A stretch of 64,000 bases of DNA from Saprospiraceae bacterium (GTDB taxonomy: Bacteria; Bacteroidota; Bacteroidia; Chitinophagales; Saprospiraceae): assembly GCA_029212405.1 (NCBI GenBank), contig JARGNR010000026.1, positions 1-64,000 of the forward strand, written 5' to 3'. The stretch's first letter is position 1. Each line of letters opens with the position of its first letter. The translations under genes and the position numbers were made by a program. The notes beneath the pieces were generated by a model, which did no database searches, had not been told where the DNA came from, and saw nothing but the letters and a program-made list of their open reading frames with translations. Positions 8,590 to 18,366 of this stretch are shown piece by piece.

Positions 8590-9540
8590 TTATTGTATCA
8601 ATAGTTTGCGAGTCGCAAGAATGTCTCCATTTTTATCAAGTAGGGAAACAAAGTAGATGCCTGATTGTGTGATGTTGATCGTACCTTGTGCAGTCAATGA
8701 AGCGTCTATTTTTCTACCCAATACATCAGAAACCGATACTTTGAAATCTGTAATTTCTACATCTGTTCGTACACTAATTTGTCCTTGAGAAGGATTAGGA
8801 TATACGATAAACGTGTTCACCAAATCACTGTCTGTCGTACTAGATACTTGCTTGGATGTAAATACGTTATCTTTCAGATTATTAGCCAAAGTCTTGATGT
8901 GACCCAAATTTCCATGAAGTATTAAGCCACCACTGATATCGATATCGGCGAGTAATTCAGTGTATTCAGCATCAATTTCTACCACATATGAATCCGATCC
9001 ACTCATTTCTGCAGGAAAACTTAATTCTTCGTAAAACTCATCTCCTATACAGTGAAATTGTAGTTCTTGATCTACACTTTCCCCACTTTGTCCTTCCAAG
9101 GCAATAAAACGATATCCAGATGCCCAACCCCAGTGCATAGAAGGAAATTTAGGTGCAAGGGGATGGTCGCTTGGCCATAAAGACGGATCTGCATGATTTG
9201 CCTCTTCGTCAATACCGAAATAAAATTGAACGCTCTCTAAATTTTGAATATCAAATGTACCCAGATCAATTTCTGTCGGAGCTTTTTTATCATCCATAGT
9301 GATTAGGACATATAAATCTTCAATTGGAGTCACTTGTCCTCCATCATGTGTAATGGAAAAAGTAGATAGGTAATATTCCAAACGCTCCAACATAAATTTG
9401 TTTTCGAGGTTGTTTTTCGAAACCATACCCAGTTCAAATTCTGCCTCTTCCAGGAGATGATTGATTTTTAGCGTTACATTACTCTGCGACGTCATTGAAA
9501 ATGCACAAAAAAGAAGTAAAATGGGTAGAATTGTTTTCAT
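8590..9540 (-). CDS. MbnP-like copper-binding protein with T9SS sorting domain
   Basis: The 316-residue protein has a signal peptide (1-20), an MbnP-like domain (about 21-215) and a T9SS type A C-terminal sorting domain (from about 243, TFIVYPNPSQG, to the end). The MbnP hallmarks are the N-terminal strand NVTLKIN, the ITxDD-like central strands, and MHWGWASGYRF at 135-145 with Trp137 and Trp139. In studied MbnP proteins one Trp is converted to kynurenine by MbnH, creating a Cu(I) site. Two MbnH-like genes follow directly. The T9SS tail implies export through the outer membrane and surface attachment or release, unlike a plain periplasmic MbnP. Which Trp is modified is not visible. Confidence 0.85.
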   Translation of the reverse strand: MKTILPILLLFCAFSMTSQSNVTLKINHLLEEAEFELGMVSKNNLENKFMLERLEYYLSTFSITHDGGQVTPIEDLYVLITMDDKKAPTEIDLGTFDIQNLESVQFYFGIDEEANHADPSLWPSDHPLAPKFPSMHWGWASGYRFIALEGQSGESVDQELQFHCIGDEFYEELSFPAEMSGSDSYVVEIDAEYTELLADIDISGGLILHGNLGHIKTLANNLKDNVFTSKQVSSTTDSDLVNTFIVYPNPSQGQISVRTDVEITDFKVSVSDVLGRKIDASLTAQGTINITQSGIYFVSLLDKNGDILATRKLLIQ

Positions 9541-9755
9541 AATAATCTATGTTTTAATAGTCAGTGATCTTGTAGTAATTAGAAACTTTTGCTAATATAT
9601 GGTTTTATATAGAAGATAAATTGCTGTTTTTTGATATTACTTTGATTAACTCAATAAATAGGGTGAATCGATTAAATAAAATATACGTTTTGCATGCCTA
9701 TCGTTCCTGTTTAGTATGCCTTCCGTTTTCTAGAGGAAGTTACACCTATAGTGCA

Positions 9756-10469
9756 TTACAGCAGAAGTAGCAGTGCCATTCCAATCATTAAAATATTTTC
9801 TATCAACGTGGCTTCTGTCATCGGAAGTTGGAGTACAGTGCCTAAACATGCACATTTTATTTTGCGTTTGGAAAGTAAAATTTGTGCTACCCCAAAAGTA
9901 GTAACACTCAAAACAATGATGGTTACAAATAGTGCTACAAGGATGTTCCATCTGAATAGAAAAAGTAAGCCCAACACAACTTCTATAAAAGGGTAGACTG
10001 TTGCATACGATGGAATAAATTTAGCGAGTGGGTCGTACATTGAAAACGAGATGCTAAATCCTTTTAGATCAAGCAGTTTAAAAAAGCTGAAAACGATAAA
10101 GAATATTCCCATAAAATCGATCATCATTTCTTCTACATTGAAGGATTCAATGTGTAGTAAAATGCTTGTTGAAAAAATATATCCTAGAATAAGAAATAGA
10201 GGTTTTAATTGGGATAATTTTGATGTAGATGGGATATCATTTGACTCTTCGAAGGAAGCTGATTTTTGGCGTTGTAGAATGGTGTATTTTGATGGCAATC
10301 TTTTCTGAAGTGCTTCTATCGGGATGTTTTTTGAGAGCACTACCTTTACTTCTTCCTTTTCAAGGTCGATGGTTGCCTCTATTACTTCTTGGATGGCTAA
10401 AAGTGCTTTTTGAACTTGGGTCACACAGTTCTTACATGTCATCCCTTTTATGGAGTAGATTCGATTCAT
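9756..10469 (-). CDS. HMA metal-binding domain fused to MauE/DoxX-like membrane protein
   Basis: The 237-residue protein begins with a heavy-metal-associated domain (1-65) with GMTCKNC (Cys12, Cys15), the CxxC copper-binding motif of CopZ and Atx1. A membrane domain with four helices follows (about 85-237), of the MauE/DoxX type. It has a second Cys pair, KCACLG (Cys206, Cys208), near the last loop, as is common in MauE-like redox proteins. A combined role in binding copper at the cytoplasmic face and handling redox or thiol chemistry in the membrane is plausible. It lies 100 bases downstream of the AraC regulator and upstream of the MbnP set, in a same-strand copper island. The exact activity is unknown. 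Confidence 0.82.
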   Translation of the reverse strand: MNRIYSIKGMTCKNCVTQVQKALLAIQEVIEATIDLEKEEVKVVLSKNIPIEALQKRLPSKYTILQRQKSASFEESNDIPSTSKLSQLKPLFLILGYIFSTSILLHIESFNVEEMMIDFMGIFFIVFSFFKLLDLKGFSISFSMYDPLAKFIPSYATVYPFIEVVLGLLFLFRWNILVALFVTIIVLSVTTFGVAQILLSKRKIKCACLGTVLQLPMTEATLIENILMIGMALLLLL

Positions 10470-10569
10470 AATTTTTATACAAATTTACTAGGAACCCATA
10501 TCGAATTCTTATCAGATTTTGATTCAATCATGATGAATATTGATTCAATGACACGATTTAGAGGTCGAC

Positions 10570-11130
10570 TCATAGATTCTCTAAAGACGTTCTAGTTTCT
10601 GGATTTTTCCTAAACTCGCTTGGAGAGACTCCTACCAATTTTTTGAACTGTCTAGAGAAGTGAGGGACGCTAGCATATCCTAAATTATAGGCAATTTGGC
10701 TAATGTTTAATTCTGCATAACTCAATAGTTCCTTAGCTTTTTCAATTCTAAGTTGTATTGCGTATTGTTCAATGGTATTTCTTTCATTTTGTGAAAACAC
10801 CCGACTTAAATGGGAATAATCGTAGGGGAACTTTTGAGTTAGAAAAGTGGATAATTTGAAATCTTCAGGGATGTCTTCTTTTCTGTACAACTCAATTAAT
10901 GCACTCTTTATATTTGAGACGAGTATAGGAGACTTTTTATCAATGATTTGAAATCCGATTTTTTGTAGGTCTTGATTAATTTGTCCCAAAACATGCTCTT
11001 CAAGGGGTTGATCAACTTTTACGGTGCCAAGATCTACATGCCTGGGGATAACATCGTATTTTTCAAAAATGGCTTTTACTGAAAGGATACACCTGGCGCA
11101 CACCATATTTTTAATGTGTATTGTTTTCAT
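10570..11130 (-). CDS. AraC-family regulator with N-terminal CxxC metal-binding head
   Basis: This 186-residue protein has an HMA-like N-terminal part (1-65) with MVCARC (Cys11, Cys14) and a C-terminal AraC-type double HTH (about 75-178). The second helix block carries the family signature GYASVPHFSRQFKKLVGVSP. It is short for AraC because the ligand-binding cupin is replaced by the metal-binding head. This fits a cytoplasmic copper or silver sensor that switches on the adjacent RND efflux genes. It starts 1 base after the adaptor gene ends, so it is co-transcribed with the pump it presumably regulates, which suggests autoregulation. Metal identity is inferred from the neighbours. Confidence 0.87.
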   Translation of the reverse strand: MKTIHIKNMVCARCILSVKAIFEKYDVIPRHVDLGTVKVDQPLEEHVLGQINQDLQKIGFQIIDKKSPILVSNIKSALIELYRKEDIPEDFKLSTFLTQKFPYDYSHLSRVFSQNERNTIEQYAIQLRIEKAKELLSYAELNISQIAYNLGYASVPHFSRQFKKLVGVSPSEFRKNPETRTSLENL

Positions 11131-11131
11131 G

Positions 11132-12907
11132 TTAATTGAGTTCTAGTTTGATGAAACCACATTTCATCATTTTATCACCGAAGTAAGGATTTTGAATTTC
11201 TTTTTCTCTAGATATCCAATCTGCTCCTTCATTATTCTCTGCCATCGGACAATGTTGAATGAAGTATGTTTTCTCGCTAGTACCAAAGGCTTTAATGGTT
11301 TGTATCATTTCATCCGAAAGAAAGTTGAATTGCCTTCGCTGATCTTCAATGGAATTTCCATTTTTAATTTTAATGGAATGAGATCGCAGGGACTTTTCTT
11401 TCGAAAGCCAATAGTTGGAAACCTCTTGACTGACCGCCGACATGTCGATCTGGTCGAGCGATTCTTCAAAGAGGGCTGCTTCCCTACTTGCATTATCCTG
11501 ATTGGTAGCAACCAAAGCATCTTTTAAGGTTAGGTACTTTGAAATAATACCATCCAGTTTTAACTTTAGCTCATCGGGGATAGAGTCTGTGAAGTTTGGA
11601 ATACTTTCAATGAGCGCATCTTCTTTAATTTGAACTTGCCTGTTCATCATGCTCAATTTATTGCTGAGTTGAGCCGAAGCATCAACGGCAAAAGCACCAT
11701 GAACTACAATGTTATCTCCAATGGAAAGACCGCGTTCAATGGTTGAAAATTCCTTTCCACGATCGCTCACTTCCACTTCATTAAATTGAAAGGTGGGTAC
11801 ATCTACATCAGGAAGTTGAGTATACACAACCGATCTTTCTCCTGTCCATAAGATAGCTGTATTGGGAATCGTTATTTTTTGGGATGAATTCGAAGCGCTT
11901 TGTCGTTCTATATGGCCTCTCAACACCATCCCAGGTTTGAGGAAGTTATTTCTATTGTTGATTTCTGCTCGAACGGAGACTGTTCTAGTTTTTTCGTTGA
12001 GTGTTGGATTAATGTAAGAAATCACAGCCGTCATTGTTTTATACGGTGAAGAGGAGGTCGAAAATGTTATTTTACTTCCCACATGTACTGAGCTAATGTC
12101 GGATTCAAAAATTTGAAAAACGAGCCATACTGTTGCAGTGGTTCCGACGGTATACATAACATCTCCCTGAGTGAGGTAGTCTCCCTGGGCAACCATTTTA
12201 CGTAAAACATATCCACTTTGGTCTGCAAAAATATCAAGTGTAGTTATTGGTTTTTCAGTACGTAATATTTCATTTATCAGGTCCTCTGATATCTTCCAAT
12301 TTCGAAGTTTTTGCATGGACGCCTCTAAAATTCCATTCATACTATTTTTATATTTTGATGCAGTGATGAGTTCTTGACTTGCCGCTAATACGTCAACGGA
12401 ATACAACTGAGCAATTTTTTGCCCTTTTTTCACATATTGCCCTTCGAAAGTGATATTCATTGTCTCTATTCGTCCTGCCAAATGTGCGGTTTGGGATTGG
12501 ATAGTCCTTTCATCTAATTCTACCGTTCCATCTGCATAAATATCGGATTTGGTGACTCGAGTCGAGCTGTTGTCTTCAATCAAATATGTCTCAATTTGAG
12601 CTAGTTTGGAGGCCTCTTTGCTCATCTTTAAGATGGAAGGGTCCTCATTTGGTGTGCTGTTATCTAAAGGGATCAAATCCATCTCGCAAATTGGACAGAT
12701 CCCTGATTCATTTTGTCGAACCTGAGGATGCATGGAGCAGGTCCATATTTCATTACTTTGGTTCTGTTCTTCTGTCGTACTATGTACATGGTTTTTGTTC
12801 ACCTCAGGATTCAATTGTAGGGATGACTTTCCCAGCCATCCTATGGCCAACCCCATTAAGAAAACACTACCCACAATGATGTATTTATTGTATTTCTTCA
12901 TCTTCAA
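11132..12907 (-). CDS. CusB-like RND efflux periplasmic adaptor with metal-binding and DUF3347 domains
   Basis: The 591-residue adaptor has an N-terminal membrane anchor (about 9-26) and a heavy-metal-binding segment (55-80) with WTCSMHPQ and CPICEMDL. The HlyD/CusB-type hairpin, lipoyl and beta-barrel core spans about 100-420. A C-terminal DUF3347-like region (about 455-590) contains YFIQHCPMA and a Met/Cys-containing end. In CusCBA systems this protein passes Cu(I)/Ag(I) to the RND pump and links it to the outer-membrane channel. It starts 1 base after the RND-TolC fusion gene ends. The extra Met- and Cys-containing domains point to copper or silver rather than Co/Zn/Cd. Confidence in the role is high; substrate is inferred. 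Confidence 0.9.
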   Translation of the reverse strand: MKMKKYNKYIIVGSVFLMGLAIGWLGKSSLQLNPEVNKNHVHSTTEEQNQSNEIWTCSMHPQVRQNESGICPICEMDLIPLDNSTPNEDPSILKMSKEASKLAQIETYLIEDNSSTRVTKSDIYADGTVELDERTIQSQTAHLAGRIETMNITFEGQYVKKGQKIAQLYSVDVLAASQELITASKYKNSMNGILEASMQKLRNWKISEDLINEILRTEKPITTLDIFADQSGYVLRKMVAQGDYLTQGDVMYTVGTTATVWLVFQIFESDISSVHVGSKITFSTSSSPYKTMTAVISYINPTLNEKTRTVSVRAEINNRNNFLKPGMVLRGHIERQSASNSSQKITIPNTAILWTGERSVVYTQLPDVDVPTFQFNEVEVSDRGKEFSTIERGLSIGDNIVVHGAFAVDASAQLSNKLSMMNRQVQIKEDALIESIPNFTDSIPDELKLKLDGIISKYLTLKDALVATNQDNASREAALFEESLDQIDMSAVSQEVSNYWLSKEKSLRSHSIKIKNGNSIEDQRRQFNFLSDEMIQTIKAFGTSEKTYFIQHCPMAENNEGADWISREKEIQNPYFGDKMMKCGFIKLELN

Positions 12908-12908
12908 T

Positions 12909-15900
12909 TTATCTATATTTTTGTAAAATGGACCATGCCATATTTTTATCTCTCTCAGCTTTTATACGCTCCTGATTGTAATTTATTAATTCCATTTCAA
13001 GCCGAAGTAACTCATCAAACCGTGTTCCTTCTGAAGCATATTCTGTACGCATGAGGGTTAAGGTCTCCTTGGTAATGTCTTCAAGCACTACAAATTTTTG
13101 TAGAAGTTGCTCAGCATATTCCAGTTGCGACATTGCCATATTAATTTCAGCTAAAAATAGTTCTGTTGTTTCTTCTCGATAGGCATCAATAGCTTCCTGC
13201 CGAATGGTTTCTTCTTGACGCTTTGCTTCAAATCTGCTTTTGTGAATAGGAATGGATAGGGTACCCATCGGCATCAATACGTCTCTTCCATTTTGGTCAA
13301 TGGTAATATCATCCCGTGCTTCGATATAAGCATAAGAGAGGCCTACACCTATTTGCGGCTTTGATTCATAGTTGATATATTCTTTTCTTGCCTGCGAAGC
13401 CAATTTCTGTTTGGATAAAATGGATTGCTTTGGATGATTTTCCTGCGCATATTTCACGAGTTCATCTTTTAAAAAGGGTTTGTTTTCTGGAGTAATGATG
13501 TTAATGGGAGCAGTCAAATCGCTTCCTGTCCATCGATTGATTCTAATCGTCGGTTGTTCTTTTTTCTTCTCAATTAAACGTTGATCGATTAATAATTCCT
13601 CTCTTTTCCGTTGAATCAAAAGCACATCACTTAACTTTCCTTTGCCAGATCTGACTGCGGAGGTTGCGATGTCCTCCAATGCATCCAATACATTTAATTT
13701 TTCAGTAATGACCTTACTTTGTTCCTGAAGGTAGGTCAGCATGACATAATTGGTACGAATGGCATATTCAATTTCAATTTCTTGTAATTCATCCATTTCT
13801 GCTTTTACCTCCGCTTGGGCATGTAAAGATTTTTGTTTTGCCTCTAACTTTCCTTTCCAGGGAATCTTTTGGGAAATACCAATATTTAACAGCTGTGCAC
13901 CCAATCTAGTCTCAATGGGTAGTACCCCAATCCCAAGATTAATGATGGGGTCCGGCCAATCTTTTGCCTGGTTTTCTTTCTGGAGGTCAGCTTTGTATTC
14001 AAGTTGAAGTGCTTTAAGTCCAGGGTTGTATGTTCTGGCTTTTTCGATCAATTCGTCTAGAGATTGTGCTTGTATTCCTACACTTAGGATCATAATAAAC
14101 GAGAACAGGAAGGTATTTCTATTCATTTTATTCCATTTTTTATCCACTATTAATTTTCCTTCTTTCCACATTGAAAAGAGAATGGGTACAGTAAACATGG
14201 TGACAACTTGAAGCGCCATGCCACCAAAAGAAGGTATGGCCATTGGGATCATTATATCTGACCCTCTTCCTGTGCTAGTGAGTACAGGCAACAGAGCAAG
14301 TAAGGTGGTTGCTGTAGTCATCATGGCTGGACGTACTCTACGCAAACCACCTTGTACAACGGCATCTCTGATTTCTGGAATGGTTGTGGGATTATTTTTC
14401 TTAAAACTATCTTTTAAAAAAGTAGCGACCAAAACTCCATCGTCCGTTGCAATGCCAAAAAGCGCTAAAAATCCTACCCAGACCGCTACACTAAGATTGA
14501 TGCCTTGAATGTGAAATAGATCTCTCCCATTAATTCCCATTAGGGCGAAATCCAAAAACCAATCGGTATTATATAATCCAATCATTATAAATCCTCCAGC
14601 AAACGCAACAAAAACACCTAAAAAGACCATTAGAGCAATGACAACAGATCGAAATTGTAAGTAGAGAATGATAAAAATCAGCGCCAAGGCTACTGGAATC
14701 ACTAATGCAAGTCGTTTGTTGGCTCTCAATTGTTGTTCATAATTTCCAGAAAAATGATAATTTATTCCCTTTGTAATTTCTAATTCTCCTACATCAATCT
14801 GGTCCTGAATATACTTTTTAGCATTAAGGACCACATCGACTTCAGCAAATTCTTCTTGCTTGTCAAAAAGTACATACCCAACCAGAAATCCATCCTCACT
14901 TTTGATGGATTGCGGACCTTGCTCATACTTAATATCTACCACTTCACTTAGAGGAATGGGCCCATGAATTGGAGTGTCGATGTAGATATGTTGGATGTTA
15001 AAAATATCACTTCGCGCGTCTAATGGGTATCGAATCCGAATCGCATATCGTTCTCGACCTTCCACAGTAGTACTCATCGTCATGCCTCCTATAATACTTT
15101 GAATTTGATTTTGAATGGAAGCCATAGTAAGTCCGTAGGTCGATAGTGCTTCTCTATTGATATCCAATAATAAATACGGTTTTCCGACAATTTTTTCTGC
15201 AAAAACTGTGGAGGATTTGACCCCATCTACCCTTTTTAAATGGTTCTCTAGCTCTCTTCCGATCCGTTCAATTTCTTTAAGATTTTGACCTTTTACTTTA
15301 ATGCCCATCGGCGCTCGCATTCCAGTTTGTAGCATGATCAATCGTGTCTCAATAGGCTGTAATTTAGGTGCTGAAGTTACTCCAGGTAGTTTTGTAACTT
15401 GGATAATTTCATTCCAAATGTCATCTGGAGAATGTATGTGATCCCTCCATTGGCGATAATATTTACCATTGGGGTCTGGGATAAGATTTCCATTCTTATC
15501 TTTTTGAAATTCCCCTTTTTCGTATTTGAATCTTTTCCTATGTCCTTTTTCATCGACCCGATATTCTGACTTGTAATTGATGATGTTTTCGTACATGGAC
15601 AATGGAGCGGGATCCAGTGGACTATCCACACGACCTGCTTTCCCAAGAACTGATTCTACCTCGGGAATTGCGGTAACAGCCATATCCAGCAATCTTAAAT
15701 TTTTAATATTTTCAGCGATTCCGGAATGAGGCATAGAGGTCGGCATCAATAAAAAAGACCCCTCATCTAATGCAGGCATGAATTCTTGTCCGGTCCTCTG
15801 AAATATATAAAATCCAGAATAGATGAGCACTCCAATAATCAATAGAAAGAGGAGCTTTACTTTTAATAGAAACCGAAGGATGGCTTCATAAAATCGAATA

Positions 15901-17792
15901 ATCAACCAGAAAAAGGACAGTAATGCGGCAATGAGTAAAACAACAAAAAATGTATTGGTGAACAAGGAGTTGTTGACTCCCAAGGGCATCCATTCGTGGC
16001 TGAGAAAGATAGAAATTAGTAGGGCGTATATAAAAATAGTGCTTCTTCGGAATAGTTTACTTCCTTTTGAAAAATAAAGATCAATGAGGCTTTGGAGCAG
16101 TAAAAAACCACTGATTATAGTTACGATCAGAATGAATGAGTGATGAATAAATAAGTAAAAAAGGATGGAAGCAACAAAGGCAAGGCCACTTAGAGAAAGC
16201 GATAGCTTTTTGCGATCCACTTTAATTTGTAACATGGAATGGGCCAAGGGGGGAATGAAGGCCAAAGCAACCAAAACGGCTGCAATCAATGCAAATGTTT
16301 TGGTATACGCAAGAGGCCTAAATAGTTTGCCTTCTGCGGCCTCCATGGCAAATACGGGTAAAAAGCTGATTACCGTAGTCGCCACAGCCGTTAATACGGC
16401 AGATCCTACCTCCATGGTGGCTTCATAGACCGTAGTGAACAAAGATTCATCCGGAGAAGCTTTTCGATTTCGATCTATGATACTTTCAGTCAGCACAATG
16501 CCCATGTCTACCATGGTGCCGATTGCAATTGCGATGCCTGACAAAGCGACAATATTTGCATCCACACCAAAGTACTTCATAGCAATAAAACACATCATGA
16601 CGGCAATCGGAAGAGATCCTGCAACCAATAGGGAAGATTGAAGGTGAAACAAGAGTAGGATAACCACAATAATGGTGATCAATATTTCTAGTGTAAGTGC
16701 TTCTTCTAATGTACCAATGGTTTCGTTGATGAGTTGTGTCCGATCATAAAAAGGCACTATGGTAACTTGTGATTTTGTTCCGTCCGCTAGGATTTTCGAA
16801 GGTAGGCCAGGACCTATTTCATTTATTTTTTTCTTTACATTGTTGATCACTTCAAGAGGGTTTGCACCATACCTTGCCACGACAACCCCACCAACAGCTT
16901 CTGCGCCCGATTTATCTAAAATGCCTCTCCTTGATGCTGGCCCAAGATATACGGTTGCAATATCTCCAATGACAATTGGGGTGCCATCCACCTGATTAAT
17001 GACGCTAGAAGAAATATCATCAATAGACATCACGTACCCTAATCCACGTACGAAATATTCTGCTTTATTGATTTCTATCGTTTGAGCACCTATATCAAGA
17101 TTGCTCTCTTTTAATGCCTTCATCACCTGTGACAAGGTGATATTTTTCGCTTTCATCTTCAGCGGATCAATGTCCACTCGATACTCTTTAACATAGCCAC
17201 CAATGGAAGCCACTTCTGCCACACCTTCTGAGGCAAGTAATCCATATTTCACATAAAAGTCTTGAATAGATCTCAACTCTTCAGGGTTCCATTCGCCAGT
17301 TGGATTATTATTCTCATCTCTTCCTTCTAAGGTATACCAATAGATTTGGCCCAAGGCTGTGGCATCTGGACCTAGAGATGGAGATACTCCTTCTGGAAGT
17401 AAATTTGAAGGAAGGGCATTGAGCTTTTCCAAGATTCTACTCCTACTCCAATAAAACTCTACGTCTTCTTCAAAAATGAGGTAAATACTAGAAAACCCAA
17501 ACATACTATTACTTCGTACACTCTTTACGCCAGGAATTCCCAATAAAGAAGAAGTGAGTGGGAAGGTGATTTGATCTTCAACATTTTGTGGGGACCTCCC
17601 TTCCCATGAAGTAAACACAATTTGTTGGTTTTCTCCAATATCTGGAATGGCATCAATCGAGACTGAATTTCGAGGAAGCCAGTCAATGCCCAGATTAAAT
17701 GGGGCCACAATAGCACCCCAGCTCAATATGAAAATGAGACAAAGCCACGTAAGCAGCTTATTCTTTAGGAAAAATGTAACAAAGCTTTTCAA
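12909..17792 (-). CDS. CusA/CzcA-family heavy-metal RND pump fused to TolC-type outer-membrane factor
   Basis: This 1627-residue protein contains two units. Residues 1-1218 are a heavy-metal-efflux RND pump: TM4 motif GTMVDMGIVLTE with Asp429, ATDDGVLVATFL near 1115, porter-domain sequence MLQTGMRAPMGIK (820-832) with Met residues expected in Cu/Ag pumps, and extra hydrophobic helices at about 530-665. Residues 1244-1627 are a TolC-like outer-membrane factor. Between them lies a signal-peptide-like stretch (MNRNTFLFSFIMILSVGIQA, 1223-1242). An in-frame ATG at 14126 could serve as a separate start for TolC. RND-TolC fusions are known in Bacteroidota. Export of the TolC part would need the internal hydrophobic segment, possibly followed by cleavage. 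Upstream is the HYC_CC_PP gene; CusB follows after 1 base. Confidence 0.92.
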   Translation of the reverse strand: MKSFVTFFLKNKLLTWLCLIFILSWGAIVAPFNLGIDWLPRNSVSIDAIPDIGENQQIVFTSWEGRSPQNVEDQITFPLTSSLLGIPGVKSVRSNSMFGFSSIYLIFEEDVEFYWSRSRILEKLNALPSNLLPEGVSPSLGPDATALGQIYWYTLEGRDENNNPTGEWNPEELRSIQDFYVKYGLLASEGVAEVASIGGYVKEYRVDIDPLKMKAKNITLSQVMKALKESNLDIGAQTIEINKAEYFVRGLGYVMSIDDISSSVINQVDGTPIVIGDIATVYLGPASRRGILDKSGAEAVGGVVVARYGANPLEVINNVKKKINEIGPGLPSKILADGTKSQVTIVPFYDRTQLINETIGTLEEALTLEILITIIVVILLLFHLQSSLLVAGSLPIAVMMCFIAMKYFGVDANIVALSGIAIAIGTMVDMGIVLTESIIDRNRKASPDESLFTTVYEATMEVGSAVLTAVATTVISFLPVFAMEAAEGKLFRPLAYTKTFALIAAVLVALAFIPPLAHSMLQIKVDRKKLSLSLSGLAFVASILFYLFIHHSFILIVTIISGFLLLQSLIDLYFSKGSKLFRRSTIFIYALLISIFLSHEWMPLGVNNSLFTNTFFVVLLIAALLSFFWLIIRFYEAILRFLLKVKLLFLLIIGVLIYSGFYIFQRTGQEFMPALDEGSFLLMPTSMPHSGIAENIKNLRLLDMAVTAIPEVESVLGKAGRVDSPLDPAPLSMYENIINYKSEYRVDEKGHRKRFKYEKGEFQKDKNGNLIPDPNGKYYRQWRDHIHSPDDIWNEIIQVTKLPGVTSAPKLQPIETRLIMLQTGMRAPMGIKVKGQNLKEIERIGRELENHLKRVDGVKSSTVFAEKIVGKPYLLLDINREALSTYGLTMASIQNQIQSIIGGMTMSTTVEGRERYAIRIRYPLDARSDIFNIQHIYIDTPIHGPIPLSEVVDIKYEQGPQSIKSEDGFLVGYVLFDKQEEFAEVDVVLNAKKYIQDQIDVGELEITKGINYHFSGNYEQQLRANKRLALVIPVALALIFIILYLQFRSVVIALMVFLGVFVAFAGGFIMIGLYNTDWFLDFALMGINGRDLFHIQGINLSVAVWVGFLALFGIATDDGVLVATFLKDSFKKNNPTTIPEIRDAVVQGGLRRVRPAMMTTATTLLALLPVLTSTGRGSDIMIPMAIPSFGGMALQVVTMFTVPILFSMWKEGKLIVDKKWNKMNRNTFLFSFIMILSVGIQAQSLDELIEKARTYNPGLKALQLEYKADLQKENQAKDWPDPIINLGIGVLPIETRLGAQLLNIGISQKIPWKGKLEAKQKSLHAQAEVKAEMDELQEIEIEYAIRTNYVMLTYLQEQSKVITEKLNVLDALEDIATSAVRSGKGKLSDVLLIQRKREELLIDQRLIEKKKEQPTIRINRWTGSDLTAPINIITPENKPFLKDELVKYAQENHPKQSILSKQKLASQARKEYINYESKPQIGVGLSYAYIEARDDITIDQNGRDVLMPMGTLSIPIHKSRFEAKRQEETIRQEAIDAYREETTELFLAEINMAMSQLEYAEQLLQKFVVLEDITKETLTLMRTEYASEGTRFDELLRLEMELINYNQERIKAERDKNMAWSILQKYR

Positions 17793-17922
17793 AGATGTTC
17801 AATTAATGGTTAGCAGGAACCCTATGGTTATATTCAACGCAAGTAGAATTATAGAAGGATCAATGAATACGGACCAGACAATGCATCGCGTCTGTCAACA
17901 AAAAAGCAGCGAATAATAGATT

Positions 17923-18357
17923 TTAAATGAGAAACCGTTCCAACAGGACATAGATATCCCTTGAAGATACGCGTACTTGGTCGTTTGTGAAAGGGGAAAT
18001 GTAATTACGAACAGATGAAATAGGAATCGAAATAGACCATTCACTTATCTGAATCTGAACGTGCTTTTTAACAATTGTGGAAGGAATAGAAAAATTAAAG
18101 TCTTCATCAAGATCATCTACAATAATTGTTTTATTTGAACAACAATTGTTTTTTTCTTTATCTATTTGAGTTGGTTCTGTTTTGTGTCTGGGACAAGTCT
18201 TAGCTTTGTCATGACACGATTTAGCTTCACCAATTAAATTAAAAGATTTTAAGTTTCCTTCACAGTAATGTGCATTTACCGTAAATCCCATAGATGAACC
18301 AAACATCAGAAATGCAAGTGTTAAAGCAGTGATTCTATATTTTATTGACAACTTCAT
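17923..18357 (-). CDS. HYC_CC_PP family small secreted protein
   Basis: The 144-residue protein has a signal peptide (about 1-28) followed at once by AHYCEG (His30, Tyr31, Cys32), then Cys48 and Cys55, a paired Cys (NNCCSNK, Cys72-Cys73), and Pro-containing C-terminal segments. These match the features for which the HYC_CC_PP family is named. Such proteins are frequently encoded next to CusA-type pumps in Bacteroidota; their function is unknown, but the conserved Cys and His suggest metal binding in the periplasm. It is the first gene of the copper island, 130 bases before the pump gene, and may share its promoter. ATG at 18357 gives a good signal peptide. Confidence 0.85.
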   Translation of the reverse strand: MKLSIKYRITALTLAFLMFGSSMGFTVNAHYCEGNLKSFNLIGEAKSCHDKAKTCPRHKTEPTQIDKEKNNCCSNKTIIVDDLDEDFNFSIPSTIVKKHVQIQISEWSISIPISSVRNYISPFTNDQVRVSSRDIYVLLERFLI

Positions 18358-18366
18358 CTATGTGGA

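Noticed and set aside
14124-14160. A frameshift or split between the CusA pump and TolC
   Set aside because: One frame runs through both parts without a stop or a change of frame, and such fusions are known in Bacteroidota; recorded instead as a true fusion with an internal start.
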